DNA of 64,000 bases from Micrococcus sp023147585 (GTDB lineage: Bacteria; Actinomycetota; Actinomycetes; Actinomycetales; Micrococcaceae), in contig NZ_CP085253.1 of NCBI RefSeq assembly GCF_044872765.1, positions 2,108,001 through 2,172,000 of the forward strand. Reading direction: 5' to 3'. Positions 8,269-17,969 of the stretch are shown piece after piece. The notes under the pieces are model-generated. The model was given only the letters and a program-made list of their open reading frames with translations, searched no databases and had not been told where the DNA came from. The position numbers and the translations under genes were made by a program. Within the stretch, counting starts at the first letter, position 1; each line of letters begins with the position of its first letter.

Positions 8269-9317
8269 CGCGGACGCTCCTGGAGCTGTGCCGGGGAGGC
8301 GAAGGTGCGCGGCTCGCCCGTGACCGGGTCGGTGAAGCTCAGGGACCGAGAGAGCAGCTGGAGCGGGCGGGCGAGGTCGTCCGGCGCGGCGTCCAGCAGC
8401 TCGGGGTAGAACGGGTCGAAGGCGATGCCCAGGCCCAGCGACGCGAGGTGGATCCGCAGCTGGTGCGTCCGCCCCGTGCGCGGGGTGAGCCCGAGGTGCA
8501 CCACACGCCGCCCCGCGAGCATGCCCGCCGAGCGTCCGACGCCCAGCACCTCCACGCGCGTCTCCGCGTTGGCCCCGGCGTGGGCCACGTTCGACTTCTT
8601 CGTGCGCACCGGCGCCCCGGCGGCCCGGCCCGAGGCCGCCGCCGGGATCTCCTCGACCACCGACCGCAGGATCCCCCTGTCCTTGCGGATGCGGCTGCGG
8701 ATGGTCAGGGGGAACCGCGTGAGGCGGGGGTCGTCGTCGGGGCGGGCCGCGTCGTCGTCGGGGTCCGCGGGCGACTCCGGGAGCACGGCGACCGCCTCGT
8801 ACCGCTTGGCCACCGCGCGCCGCTCGAAGAGCAGGTGGTAGGCGCCGCGCGTGGCGGGGTTGGCGGAGAACATGACGACGCCGGCCGTCGCCCGGTCGAG
8901 GCGGTGCAGGGGCACGAGGTCGTCGAGGCCGAGCTCGTTGCGCAGGCGGACCAGCGCGGTCTCCTGGATGAAGCGCCCGCCCGGCGTGGTGGGCAGGAAG
9001 TGGGGCTTGTGGATCACCACGAGGTGCTCGTCCGCGTGGAGGATCTCGTGCGCGACCGGCAGGGGCTGCTCGTCCGGCAGATCGCGGTAGTACCAGAGGT
9101 CCTCGTGCGCGCCGAGCGGGGTGTCCGCGGGGATGGGCGCGCCGTCCACGGCCACGACCTCGCCCGCCGCGAAGCGCCGCCGGATGCCGTCCGGGTCCAC
9201 GTGGCCGAAGCGGTCCAGCACGTACTCCTGCACGCTCGCCCAGGGCCCGGAGGAGGGCAGGCGCAGTCGGGTCGCGTTGACGCCGTCGCGCAGGGGAAGG
9301 GGGGAGGTCACGGCCAC
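8265..9317 (-). CDS. RluA-family RNA pseudouridine synthase
   Basis: The 350-residue protein carries the RluA/RsuA signature PLHRLDRATAGVVMFS with the catalytic Asp in HRLDR, preceded by LVVIHKPHFLPTTPGG and followed by RRAVAKRYEAV and the late GRTHQLRIHLASLG motif. It isomerises specific uridines in rRNA or tRNA. A short S4-like region (FGHVDPDGIRRRFAAGEVVAVDG) precedes the catalytic domain. The start is a GTG at 9317 and a weak AATGAT box lies six bases upstream. A second GTG (VTSPLP) three codons in is an alternative. It is the first gene of the operon with dedA and the coiled-coil protein; the target nucleotide is unknown. Confidence 0.88.
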   Translation of the reverse strand: MAVTSPLPLRDGVNATRLRLPSSGPWASVQEYVLDRFGHVDPDGIRRRFAAGEVVAVDGAPIPADTPLGAHEDLWYYRDLPDEQPLPVAHEILHADEHLVVIHKPHFLPTTPGGRFIQETALVRLRNELGLDDLVPLHRLDRATAGVVMFSANPATRGAYHLLFERRAVAKRYEAVAVLPESPADPDDDAARPDDDPRLTRFPLTIRSRIRKDRGILRSVVEEIPAAASGRAAGAPVRTKKSNVAHAGANAETRVEVLGVGRSAGMLAGRRVVHLGLTPRTGRTHQLRIHLASLGLGIAFDPFYPELLDAAPDDLARPLQLLSRSLSFTDPVTGEPRTFASPAQLQERPR

Positions 9318-9356
9318 GGCCCCATCATTCCAGGCCGGGTGGACGGGCCCGCGCAG

Positions 9357-10607
9357 TCAGCCCTTCACGGGGGAGCCGGTGCCGGTGGTCTCGTCGCCGC
9401 TCGCGGGGGAGCGGTCGCGCGGGCCCAACACCGCGACCTCGTCGGCCGGCTCAGTCTTTCCGAACACCTCGCGCGCCGGGACGTGCCCGCCGACGTCGAC
9501 GATGACCGTGTCCAGCACCGCGCCGGAGGGGACCGTGGCGTCGCCGAGGAGAAGGGATCCGCGCACCGTGGCGCCGGCCTCGACCACCACGCCCGGGCCG
9601 ACCACGGAGTCCACGACCTCGCCCGCGATGCGGCAGCCCGGGCCGAGCAGTGAGCCGGTGACTCGCGCGTCGGGGGCCACCCACGCCGGGGGCGACTGGC
9701 GTGCGTTGGTGAGCAGCGGCCAGCCCTCGGCGGTGAGGTCCAGCCCGGTGCCGTCGAGGATCTCGCGGTGGGCCCGGAAGAACGCGTCGAGCGTGCCGAT
9801 GTCCCGCCAGTAGCCCTCGAGGCGGTGCTCGCGGACCCGCCCGCGGTCCACGAACGCGGGGATGATGCTCTCCCCGTAGTCGCCGAGCGAGCCGCCGACC
9901 GGATCGCCGTCCTCGTCGGTCTCGCCGTCCTCCTTGGTGCCGGCCTCGTCCTCGGCGGCCAGGAGCTCGCCCACCACCTCGGAGAGCGCCGCGACGTCGA
10001 ACACGAACACCTCCGTGGCCACGAGCGAGCCCTCGGGGTCCTCGGGCTTGTAGTCGTAGGCGGTGACGGCGCCGTCGTCGTCGGCCTGGACCACGCCGAA
10101 GCGGGAGGGGTCCTCGTCCGTCCGGGTGGTCACGACGGTGAGCTCCGCGCCCGAGGCCGCGTGCTCGGCCAGCACGGGGCGCAGGTCCAGCTGGTAGAGG
10201 TGGTCCGCGGACATCACGACGACGGTGCTCGCCCCGAACTGCTCCAGGAGGGGCACCTGCTGGGCGATCGCGTGGCCGTTGCCGCGGGAGAAGCCCTCTT
10301 CGGCGCGGCCCTGCGCGGGAGGCAGGATCCGCAGGCCGTGGCGCGTGCCGTCGAGGTCCCAGGGGCGGCCGCCGGCCAGGTGCTGGTTCAGCGTGAACGG
10401 GCGGTACTGCTCCACGATCCACACGTCCTGCAGCCCCGAGTGCGCGAGGTTGGACAGCGCGACGTCGATCAGCCGGTACTGGCCCGCGAGCGGGACCATC
10501 GGCTTGGCACGGGCCTGCGTCAGCGGCATGAGACGCCCGCCGGTGCCGCCGGCGAGCACGAGCGCGACCGTGGCGCCCTCCGGGTCCTTGGGGAACGGGT
10601 CAGCCAT
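9357..10607 (-). CDS. glgC: Glucose-1-phosphate adenylyltransferase-like nucleotidyltransferase
   Basis: The 416-residue protein has a GlgC-type catalytic N-terminus: VLAGGTGGRLMPLTQARAKP, then YRLIDVALSNLAHSG, which is the ADP-glucose pyrophosphorylase form. Then come a SADHLYQLDLRPVL metal/nucleotide motif and a C-terminal left-handed beta-helix. It would make ADP-glucose from ATP and glucose-1-phosphate for glycogen or trehalose-type glucans. An acidic insert (EDEAGTKEDGETDEDGD) lies near residue 230. The ATG at 10607 follows TACGGT with six bases between, and the upstream nei gene ends only 13 bp before it, so it may be both operonic and separately promoted. Assignment to glgC is good but the nucleotide specificity is inferred. 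Confidence 0.82.
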   Translation of the reverse strand: MADPFPKDPEGATVALVLAGGTGGRLMPLTQARAKPMVPLAGQYRLIDVALSNLAHSGLQDVWIVEQYRPFTLNQHLAGGRPWDLDGTRHGLRILPPAQGRAEEGFSRGNGHAIAQQVPLLEQFGASTVVVMSADHLYQLDLRPVLAEHAASGAELTVVTTRTDEDPSRFGVVQADDDGAVTAYDYKPEDPEGSLVATEVFVFDVAALSEVVGELLAAEDEAGTKEDGETDEDGDPVGGSLGDYGESIIPAFVDRGRVREHRLEGYWRDIGTLDAFFRAHREILDGTGLDLTAEGWPLLTNARQSPPAWVAPDARVTGSLLGPGCRIAGEVVDSVVGPGVVVEAGATVRGSLLLGDATVPSGAVLDTVIVDVGGHVPAREVFGKTEPADEVAVLGPRDRSPASGDETTGTGSPVKG

Positions 10608-10620
10608 GTGACCACCGTAG

Positions 10621-11520
10621 TCACCACTGGCAGTTCGGGCACCACCACAGCTGCCGCTCGGCGTCCTCGGGGGAACCGTAGTCCTCCTTGCGCACGCGCC
10701 CGCCGCAGCGCAGGCACGGGAAGCGATCGTGGCCGTAGACCCAGTAGCTCGGCTGCCGGCCGCGAGGCGGTCCGTCGAGGACCTCGATCGCGAACGGCCG
10801 GGACTCGTTGCGGCGGACATGCGTCGTGGCCCGCTGTGAACCGATCGCCGGCGACGCCGGCGGAACGTTGGCGCGCAGCAGGTCCCCGGCCAGCAGGACG
10901 AGTCCCGGGACGTCGTCGACCTCGCCGATCGGGCGGTGGGGGTCGATCCCGGCGAGCAGCAGCGTCTCGCAGCGGTAGATGTTGCCGATCCCGGAGACGA
11001 GGCGCTGGTCCAGCAGGGCCAGCCCCACGGGACGCCCGGGCCGCTCGGTCAGGCGGCGCACGCCCTCGGCGAGCAGTGCCGCGGCGGTGGCGGGGTCGGC
11101 CCACCCGGGGTCGAGCAGGTCGGGGCCCAGGTGGCCCACCACCGTGTGCTCGCGATCCGTGCGGACGAGCTCGAGCAGGCCCAGCTGCGCGCCGATCACG
11201 CGGTGCTCGTCCGTCTCCAGCACGCACCGCACCTGCCACGCGGGCGCGCCCCAGGGCGCGTCGAGGCCGGAGTCGAGCCAGCGCCCCTCCATCTTCAGGT
11301 GGGAGATCAGCGTGAGGGGCGCGGCGCCGTCGTCCTCGGCGGGTGGCGTGAGCCGCATCAGCAGGTACTTGGCCAGCGGCCGCACCTCGGCCACCGTCCA
11401 CTCCTCGAGGCGCGCGGTGGCGTGCCGGGGCACGCGCAGGTCAGCATGCCGCAGCACCCGTCCCGCGAGCAGGGGGCGCAGGCGGTGCGCGGCGCGGACG
11501 AGGGAGTCGCCCTCGGGCAT
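10621..11520 (-). CDS. nei: Fpg/Nei-family DNA glycosylase
   Basis: The 299-residue protein begins MPEGDS, close to the MPEG/MPEL start in which Pro1 (after Met removal) is the catalytic residue. It has the helix-two-turn-helix region (DQRLVSGIGNIYRCETLLLAG) and a C-terminal zinc finger with two CxxC pairs (CLRCGG and CPNC). It excises oxidised bases and nicks abasic sites in base excision repair. The start is fixed by the need for Pro next to Met. It lies 27 bp downstream of the VOC gene and 13 bp before glgC on the same strand, an operon-like arrangement. Nei versus Nei2 class is not settled by eye. Confidence 0.88.
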   Translation of the reverse strand: MPEGDSLVRAAHRLRPLLAGRVLRHADLRVPRHATARLEEWTVAEVRPLAKYLLMRLTPPAEDDGAAPLTLISHLKMEGRWLDSGLDAPWGAPAWQVRCVLETDEHRVIGAQLGLLELVRTDREHTVVGHLGPDLLDPGWADPATAAALLAEGVRRLTERPGRPVGLALLDQRLVSGIGNIYRCETLLLAGIDPHRPIGEVDDVPGLVLLAGDLLRANVPPASPAIGSQRATTHVRRNESRPFAIEVLDGPPRGRQPSYWVYGHDRFPCLRCGGRVRKEDYGSPEDAERQLWWCPNCQW

Positions 11521-11547
11521 GTCAGGCCACCGCCACGACGGCGGCGC

Positions 11548-12117
11548 TCACACCGCGTTGAGCTGCCACGTCACGCCGAAGCGGTCGGCCACCCACGCGA
11601 AGCGGCGGGAGAAGCCGTAGTCGTCCGGGGGCATGAGGTCGGCGCCGCCGCCGGAGACGAGGGCGTCGTGGATCGCGTCCACCGCCGTGGGGTCCGGCAG
11701 CTCCACGAAGAGGCTGATCGAGGGGGTGAAGGAGAAGCCGTGCGGGGTGAACGAGTCGAAGAAGCGCAGCCGCTGGCCCGCGATCTCGAGCTCGCCGTGC
11801 GAGACCTTGCCCGCCCACTCGGCGCCGCGGGGCGTCGAGTCGTCGAACAGGTCGCGGCGGACCTCGGTGACCGGCAGGTGCTCCACGAACGCGGTGAGGT
11901 AGGCGTCCATGGCGGCGCCGGCGTCGCCCTCGAACATGAGGAACGGCGTCACGGAGGGCTCGGAGGGGTGCGGCATGGACTCGCCGAGGAGCTCGGCCTC
12001 GGGGTCGGCGCCGAACGGGCCGTCCGGCTCGGACGGGGCCACGGGATCCGTGCCGGCCAGTCCGCTCGCGGGGTCGTGCGTCAGGGTGTCCTCGGCGGTG
12101 CTCGGGTTCTCGCTCAT
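11548..12117 (-). CDS. VOC/PhnB-like protein
   Basis: The 189-residue protein has a 55-residue acidic, low-complexity N-terminus followed by a PhnB-type vicinal-oxygen-chelate fold: VTPFLMFEGDAGAAMDAYL, then ISLFVELPDPTAVDAIHDAL and the end DRFGVTWQLN. PhnB-like proteins are often annotated as 3-demethylubiquinone methyltransferase-like, but most have no shown enzyme activity. The open frame runs to 12435; the ATG at 12117 is chosen because TAGGTT lies seven bases before it (leaderless) and the upstream peptide is Arg/Gly-rich and unlike a protein. First gene of the unit with nei and glgC. Confidence 0.8.
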   Translation of the reverse strand: MSENPSTAEDTLTHDPASGLAGTDPVAPSEPDGPFGADPEAELLGESMPHPSEPSVTPFLMFEGDAGAAMDAYLTAFVEHLPVTEVRRDLFDDSTPRGAEWAGKVSHGELEIAGQRLRFFDSFTPHGFSFTPSISLFVELPDPTAVDAIHDALVSGGGADLMPPDDYGFSRRFAWVADRFGVTWQLNAV

Positions 12118-12242
12118 GGGCGCGAACCTACCCGGCGCCGCCCGGTGCTGTCGTGCGCCCGCCGCCCGAGCCGCCACGCCTCCCGCGTGACGCCATGATG
12201 ACGCGCCGCGGCTGCGGTGGGGCCTCCCCACGACGGCCTGCC

Positions 12243-15200
12243 TCAGCTGCGGTACCGGATGCCCGACGGCGACGAGTAGAACCCCGCGTCGAGCATCGCC
12301 CCGGAGAGGGGCGTCCCGAGGATGGGCGCGCCGTTGACCTTCTCGAGGCTCAGCCGCTCCGTCCTCCCGGTGCGCAGCGCCCACACGAGCGCCGCCGCGG
12401 CGGCCCGCAGCTCCGCCGCGTGCTCCGTGAAGCACAGCAGGGTCTTGCCGCCGCGCTCCATGTACAGCACCAGCCGGCCGCGGATCAGCACGACGACGGC
12501 GCCCGCCTTCCGGCCCGGCCGGTGCCCCGTGGGGACCACCCCGCCCGGGCCCGGCGGCACCGAGGGCCAGTCGAGGGCCGCGCCGTAGGGGTTCGCGGGA
12601 TCGGTGGCCGCGAGCGCCAGCGCCGGTGGGTCCGGCTCCTCCGGCCGGGCATGGGGGTTGACGGCCGGGCGGCCGGGCGGCGGTCCGAGCGGGCTGACCC
12701 AGCCAGAGGGCGGACCGCCGATCGCGCCGGGACCGTCCGCGCCGTCGTCGTCCCCGCCCTCCTCCTGCGCGCGCTGGAAGCCGCGCAGCCGGTCCACCAC
12801 GGCGCCCGTGGAGAACTGGGCGCCGCCGAGGCCCTCCACGAAGTGGCCGCGGCGCACCTGGCCGGCGTCCTCCATGCGGGTGAGCAGCTGGTACTGCCCC
12901 GCGAAGCCGCCGGGCACCTCCTCGGCCACCACGGAGCCGCGCGTGATCACGCCGTAGCGGTCCAGCAGCAGCTCGGCGGTGGCGTGGGCGCGCACGGTGG
13001 GATCCTGCTCCGCGGCGGGCAGCAGGGCCCAGCGCCCCGCCGCGCGCGCCTGCTCCGCGGCGGAGAGCCCGCCCACGCCGGGGGCGATGCCCGCGCTCGC
13101 CGACCCCGCCGCGCCGTCGCCGGCTGCGAGGCCCGCGTACCGGCCGCGCCCGCGCACCCCCGCCAGCCGACTGCCCAGCCCGCGGCCCGCACCGCCCGTG
13201 CGAGCGGTTCGCGCCCGCGGGGACTGCCTCCCCGTGCGGTGCGCGGTCTTGCCGAGCGAGAGCAGTCCGCGGACGGGGGCGAACGTGTCATTGCCGACCT
13301 TGCCCTCCCACACGAGTGCCCACAGGGCCTCGAGCACCGCGGGGCCACGGACCGGCTCAGCCCCCTGTTCGGCGCCGAGGGCCAGCACCCGCTCCACGAG
13401 CTGCGGGAAGAACCACGCGCCGCCCGAGCCGAGCACCGCGAGGATCCGCTCGCGCAGCGCGGCGTCCGCGGGGGCGGGCCCCTGCTGGGCCTCGGGAAGG
13501 CGGAGCGTGAGGTCGACGGCGTCGGCAGGGTGGATCGCCACCCAGCCGTCGTTGCCGGCGGCCTCCGCGGTCCCGGACCACACGTACTCGCCCGTGGAGA
13601 GCAGCTCGTCGAGCATCGTGGGCGCGTAGTCCCGCACGCGCGCCGGCAGCACGAGGGACTCCCACGCGCTCGCGGGCAGGGGCATGCCGGCCAGCTGGTC
13701 CAGGGCGACGGCCACGCCGTCCACGCCCTCGAGCGACGCCGGGGACGGGTGCCCGGGGCGGGGGCGCAGGTGCTGCCAGTCGGCGAGGAACCGGCCGTAG
13801 GCGGCCTGCTCCACCGGCTCCACCTCGGCGCGCAGGGCGGCGAGGGAGCGGCGGCGGATGCGGCGCAGCACCTCGGACTCGCACCACTCGGCGTCCAGGC
13901 CCGTCGCGCCGGGCGCGCCGTCCGGGCGGAACGCGCCGGTGCTGACGCGGCGCTCGGAGGCCAGGCGCTGCAGCACCCCCAGCACGACGGCGCCGCCCAG
14001 TCCGAGCGCCGCGCCCGCCTCGGCGGCCGTGAAGGGCCCGTGGGTGCGGGCGTAGCGGCCCACGAGGTCGCCGAGGGGATCCTCGACCGGCTCCAGGAAC
14101 GTGACCGGCACGCCCATGGGGATCGGCACGCCGAGGGCGTCGCGCAGGCGGGCCGCGTCCTCGACCGCCGCGTAGACCTCCCCGCCTTCGCGGCGCAGGC
14201 GGAACGCCCGGTTGGCGCGGACGAGCTCGTCCAGCATCCCGGCGACGGCGGCCTCGTGCGCGGCGGGGTCCGGCTCAGACGCGGGTGTCTCACCGGCGGC
14301 CGGCTCAGGGTCCGCCGCCCCTGCCTCGACCTCCGGCTGCGTCCGCCGCGCCGCCTCCACCACGGTGAGCGGGCCCACGAGCCGCAACAGGTCAGCGAGG
14401 CCTTCGGCCCCGCGCACGCGCCGGTCCGGGGCGAGCCGCTGCAGCTCCGCCTCGACGCCGGCGATGACGTCCGCATCCAGGAGCTCCCGCAGCTCCTCCG
14501 TGCCGAGCAGCTCGGACAGCAGCGCCGGATCGAGGGACAGGGCCGCCGCGCGGCGCTCGGCCAGGGGGGAGTCGCCCTCGTAGATGAACTGGGCGACGTA
14601 CCCGAAGAGGATGGACTGCGCGAAGGGCGAGGGCGCCGTCGTCGTGACCTCGACCATGCGGATCGCACGCGACGCGAGGCGGGCGGCGACGTCCTTGAGG
14701 GCCGGGAGGTCGTAGACGTCCTGGAGCACCTCGCGGACGGTCTCCAGGATCACCGGGAACTGCGGGAACTTGCGGGCCACGTCCAGCAGCTGGGCGGCGC
14801 GCTGGCGCTGCTGCCACAGGGGCGAGCGCCGGCCGGGGTTGCGGCGGGGGAGCAGCAGGGCGCGGGCGGCGTTCTCGCGGAAGCGGGCGGCGAACAGCGC
14901 GGATCCGCCGACCTCCGCCGTGACGATCTCGTCCAGCTCCTCCGCCGTGAACTCGAAGAGCTCTGCGCCCGGCGGCTCCGTGTCCATGAGGGGGATGCGC
15001 AGGACGATGCCGTCATCGGCGGCCATCGCGGCGCCGGAGCCGGTCTCGAGGCCGTAGCGCTGGGCCAGCCGGGCGCCCACCGCGAGCGCCCAGGGCGCGT
15101 GGACGGCCATGCCGAAGGGGGAGTGGAGCACCACGCGCCAGTCGCCGAGCTCGTCCGTGAACCGCTCCACCACGAGGGTCTTCTCCGTGGGCAGCGTGCC

Positions 15201-17447
15201 GGTGGCCTCGCGCTGGTCCTTCAGATAGGCCAGCAGGTTGTCCCGTGCCCAGGGGTCCAGGCCCGCGGCCTCGAGGCGGGCGAGGGCCGCCTCCCGGTCA
15301 GCGTCCACCTCGCGGCGGAAGCGCCCGACGGCGTCGCCGAGCTCGGCGGGGCGTCCGGCGGCGTCGCCGCGCCAGAACGGGAGCTTGCCCGGCTGGCCGT
15401 AGGCGGGGAGCACCAGCACGCGGTCGGCGGTGATGTCCACGATCCGCCATGACGTGGCGCCGAGCAGGATCACGTCGCCCACGCGGGACTCGTAGACCAT
15501 CTCCTCGTCCAGCTCGCCGACGCGGCGCCCGCCCGAGCGCGCGGAGCCGGCCGAGGACTTCGCCGCGGACTCGCCGGTGTCCCCGTCGGCGGCCGCGCCG
15601 TCCCGGCCGCCGCCCGCGCCGGCGTCCGTGGCGAGGAAGACGCCGAACAGGCCGCGGTCCGGGATGGTGCCGCCCGAGGTGACGGCCAGACGCTGGGCGC
15701 CGGGGCGGCCGGAGAGCGTGCCCTCCTCGCGGTCCCACAGGATGCGCGGGCGCAGCTCGGCGAACTCGTCCGAGGGGTAGCGGCCGGCGAGCAGGTCCAG
15801 CACAGACTCGTAGGCCGAGTGCGGCAGGGCCGAGAACGGGGCGGAGCGGCGCACGAGGTCGAACCAGGCCTCGGCCTCCACGTCCTCGATCGCGACGGCG
15901 GCCACCGTCTGCTGGGCCAGGATGTCCAGCGGGTTGGCGGGGACGCGCAGGGACTCGATGCACCCGGCCACCATGCGCTCGGCGACCACGGCGGTGTCGA
16001 CGAGGTCCCCGCGGTGCTTGGGGAAGAACACGCCGCGGGAGACCTCTCCCACCTGGTGGCCCGCGCGGCCCACGCGCTGCAGGCCCGAGGCCACCGACGG
16101 CGGCGACTCCACCTGGATCACCTGGTCCACCGCGCCCATGTCGATGCCGAGCTCGAGCGAGCTCGTGGCCACGACGCAGCGGATCTGCCCGGTCTTCAGC
16201 GCCTCCTCCACGATGGCGCGCTGCTCCTTGGAGACGGAGCCGTGGTGGGCGCGGGCGAAGTCGGAGACCGTCCCCGAGCCGGTGCCGGTCTGCCCGGCCA
16301 CCTGGGCGGGTCCGTGGACCGGGGTGCGCGGCGTCGCGGGGGCCGCGTCCCGCTGTGCCAGCCATCCGGCGACGACGTCGCGCGCCTGGGCCGGCTCGCG
16401 GAAGCCCGGGACGGCGTCGGGCAGGTCCGCGGCGGCGGCCGCCTCCTGGCGGGCCTCCCAGATCTCGTTGAGGCGACCCGTGAGACGTTCGGCGAGGCGG
16501 CGGGAGTTGGCGAACACCAGGGTGGAGCGGCGCTCGGACACCAGGTCCACGATCCGCTCCTCCACGTGCGGCCAGATGGAGCCGCCCATCGCCGCGCCCC
16601 CGTCGGCCCCGCCCGGGGCGCCCGCCGGAGAGGATCCCGGACCCGTGTCCTGGGCACCCGAGGGGGCGGAGAGGTCGGTCATGTCCGGGATGGGGACGCT
16701 CACCGCGAGGTCCCACTGCTTGGCCGAGGCGGGCCGCACGATGGTGACCGGCTGCACGCCGCCGAGGAAGCGGGCGACCTCGGAGGCCGGCTCCACCGTG
16801 GCGGAGAGGCCGATGCGCTGCACGGGCCTCTCGAGCAGCGCATCGAGGCGCTCGAGGGACACGGCCAGGTGGGCGCCGCGCTTCGTGCCGGCGACGGCGT
16901 GCACCTCGTCCACGATCACGGTGCGCACGCCGGCCAGGGCCGAGCGACCCTTCGAGGTGAGCATCAGGAAGAGGGACTCGGGCGTGGTGATGAGGATGTC
17001 CGGCGGGTCCTGCAGCAGACGGCGCCGCTCTGCCGCGGGGGTGTCCCCGGACCGCACGCCCACGCGCACCTGCGGCACTGCCCGGCCGAGGGTGCGTGCG
17101 GTCTGCGTGATGCCGATCAGCGGGGCACGCAGGTTGCGCTCCACGTCCACGCCGAGCGCCTTGAGCGGGGAGATGTAGAGGACGCGGGTGGCGGAGACCT
17201 CCGGGTCCGCGGGCTCGCGCACGAACGAGTCCAGCGCCCAGAGGAAGGAGGAGAGGGTCTTGCCGGAGCCCGTCGGGGCGATCACGAGGGCGTGGCGGCC
17301 CGAGGAGATCGCGTCCCACGCGCCCACCTGCGCCGGCGTCGGCCCCTCGAAGGCACCCGTGAACCACGCGCGGGTGGGCTCGCTGAAGCGGGAGAGGACG
17401 GCGGCGGTGCTCGGGGCGGGCGTCCCGGCCCCCTCGGTGCCGCTCAT
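12243..17447 (-). CDS. lhr: Lhr-type large ATP-dependent helicase
   Basis: At 1,734 residues this is a full-length Lhr superfamily 2 helicase. Walker A APTGSGKT is at about residues 57-64, DEVH in the stretch VDEVHAVAGTKRGAHLAVS, motif III as GLSATV, and motifs V/VI as VATSSLELGIDMGAVDQVI and QRVGRAGHQVG. A long Lhr C-terminal region follows (winged helix, beta barrel and the domain ending in GAPILG and RYRS). It unwinds DNA/RNA hybrids and takes part in DNA repair. Several Gly/Ser/Ala-rich loops are inserted (around residues 260 and 620). The start at 17447 overlaps the rlmH stop in ATGA; the longer frame to 17861 is antisense-like noise. Confidence 0.93.
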   Translation of the reverse strand: MSGTEGAGTPAPSTAAVLSRFSEPTRAWFTGAFEGPTPAQVGAWDAISSGRHALVIAPTGSGKTLSSFLWALDSFVREPADPEVSATRVLYISPLKALGVDVERNLRAPLIGITQTARTLGRAVPQVRVGVRSGDTPAAERRRLLQDPPDILITTPESLFLMLTSKGRSALAGVRTVIVDEVHAVAGTKRGAHLAVSLERLDALLERPVQRIGLSATVEPASEVARFLGGVQPVTIVRPASAKQWDLAVSVPIPDMTDLSAPSGAQDTGPGSSPAGAPGGADGGAAMGGSIWPHVEERIVDLVSERRSTLVFANSRRLAERLTGRLNEIWEARQEAAAAADLPDAVPGFREPAQARDVVAGWLAQRDAAPATPRTPVHGPAQVAGQTGTGSGTVSDFARAHHGSVSKEQRAIVEEALKTGQIRCVVATSSLELGIDMGAVDQVIQVESPPSVASGLQRVGRAGHQVGEVSRGVFFPKHRGDLVDTAVVAERMVAGCIESLRVPANPLDILAQQTVAAVAIEDVEAEAWFDLVRRSAPFSALPHSAYESVLDLLAGRYPSDEFAELRPRILWDREEGTLSGRPGAQRLAVTSGGTIPDRGLFGVFLATDAGAGGGRDGAAADGDTGESAAKSSAGSARSGGRRVGELDEEMVYESRVGDVILLGATSWRIVDITADRVLVLPAYGQPGKLPFWRGDAAGRPAELGDAVGRFRREVDADREAALARLEAAGLDPWARDNLLAYLKDQREATGTLPTEKTLVVERFTDELGDWRVVLHSPFGMAVHAPWALAVGARLAQRYGLETGSGAAMAADDGIVLRIPLMDTEPPGAELFEFTAEELDEIVTAEVGGSALFAARFRENAARALLLPRRNPGRRSPLWQQRQRAAQLLDVARKFPQFPVILETVREVLQDVYDLPALKDVAARLASRAIRMVEVTTTAPSPFAQSILFGYVAQFIYEGDSPLAERRAAALSLDPALLSELLGTEELRELLDADVIAGVEAELQRLAPDRRVRGAEGLADLLRLVGPLTVVEAARRTQPEVEAGAADPEPAAGETPASEPDPAAHEAAVAGMLDELVRANRAFRLRREGGEVYAAVEDAARLRDALGVPIPMGVPVTFLEPVEDPLGDLVGRYARTHGPFTAAEAGAALGLGGAVVLGVLQRLASERRVSTGAFRPDGAPGATGLDAEWCESEVLRRIRRRSLAALRAEVEPVEQAAYGRFLADWQHLRPRPGHPSPASLEGVDGVAVALDQLAGMPLPASAWESLVLPARVRDYAPTMLDELLSTGEYVWSGTAEAAGNDGWVAIHPADAVDLTLRLPEAQQGPAPADAALRERILAVLGSGGAWFFPQLVERVLALGAEQGAEPVRGPAVLEALWALVWEGKVGNDTFAPVRGLLSLGKTAHRTGRQSPRARTARTGGAGRGLGSRLAGVRGRGRYAGLAAGDGAAGSASAGIAPGVGGLSAAEQARAAGRWALLPAAEQDPTVRAHATAELLLDRYGVITRGSVVAEEVPGGFAGQYQLLTRMEDAGQVRRGHFVEGLGGAQFSTGAVVDRLRGFQRAQEEGGDDDGADGPGAIGGPPSGWVSPLGPPPGRPAVNPHARPEEPDPPALALAATDPANPYGAALDWPSVPPGPGGVVPTGHRPGRKAGAVVVLIRGRLVLYMERGGKTLLCFTEHAAELRAAAAALVWALRTGRTERLSLEKVNGAPILGTPLSGAMLDAGFYSSPSGIRYRS

Positions 17448-17902
17448 GCGTGGTGGTACGGCCGGCCGGCGGAGATCTCCTGCGCGCGGTAGACCTGCTC
17501 TGCCAGGATGAGGCGCACGAGCTGGTGCGGGAAGACGAGGCCGGAGAGGGACCACACGCGGTCGGACCGCGCGTGGACGCGCTGGTCCACCCCGTACGCG
17601 CCGCCGATCACGAGCGTGACGGGTGCGCCGACGTCGAACTGCGCCCGCAGGTGCCGGGCCAGGCCGGGGGAGTCGAAGCCATTGCCGCGCTCGTCCAGGA
17701 GGATCATGTGCTCGTCCCCGCCGACCTTGGCCAGGATGCGGTCCGACTCCTCGGTCCGGGCCGCGTCCTCCTGCCGCGCGGAGTGGGGGAGGAGCTGCCA
17801 CGTGAGGTCGTAGGGCCTCTTGAGGCGCCGCTCGTAGCGTGCGATCCCGTCCGAGACCCACGCTTCATGCTTCTTGCCGACGGCGAGCACCTTCACTGAC
17901 AT
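17444..17902 (-). CDS. rlmH: 23S rRNA (pseudouridine1915-N3)-methyltransferase RlmH
   Basis: The 152-residue product matches RlmH, a SPOUT methyltransferase acting on helix 69 of 23S rRNA. It has the N-terminal VKVLAVGKKHEAWVSDGIARY, the SAM-binding LVIGGAYGVDQRVHARSD and the C-terminal LVFPHQLVRLILAEQVYRAQ knot with ending RPYHHA. Starts at 17902 (MSVKVL), 17911 and 17941 are possible. The first fits the family length and has CATCAT seven bases upstream, a leaderless-like spacing. The 3' end overlaps the helicase start in ATGA, so Lhr synthesis is coupled to RlmH. Confidence 0.92.
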   Translation of the reverse strand: MSVKVLAVGKKHEAWVSDGIARYERRLKRPYDLTWQLLPHSARQEDAARTEESDRILAKVGGDEHMILLDERGNGFDSPGLARHLRAQFDVGAPVTLVIGGAYGVDQRVHARSDRVWSLSGLVFPHQLVRLILAEQVYRAQEISAGRPYHHA

Positions 17903-17969
17903 GGGGTCCATGATGGCACCGGGGCCGGACGCGCCAGGCACCCGACCCCGGTCGTACGACCCGGTGACG

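Noticed and set aside
12153..15452. 1,099-residue plus-strand open frame opposite the helicase
   Set aside because: It is antisense to the Lhr gene. Its composition (Arg/Gly/His-rich, no domain) is typical of the long shadow frames that high GC produces.
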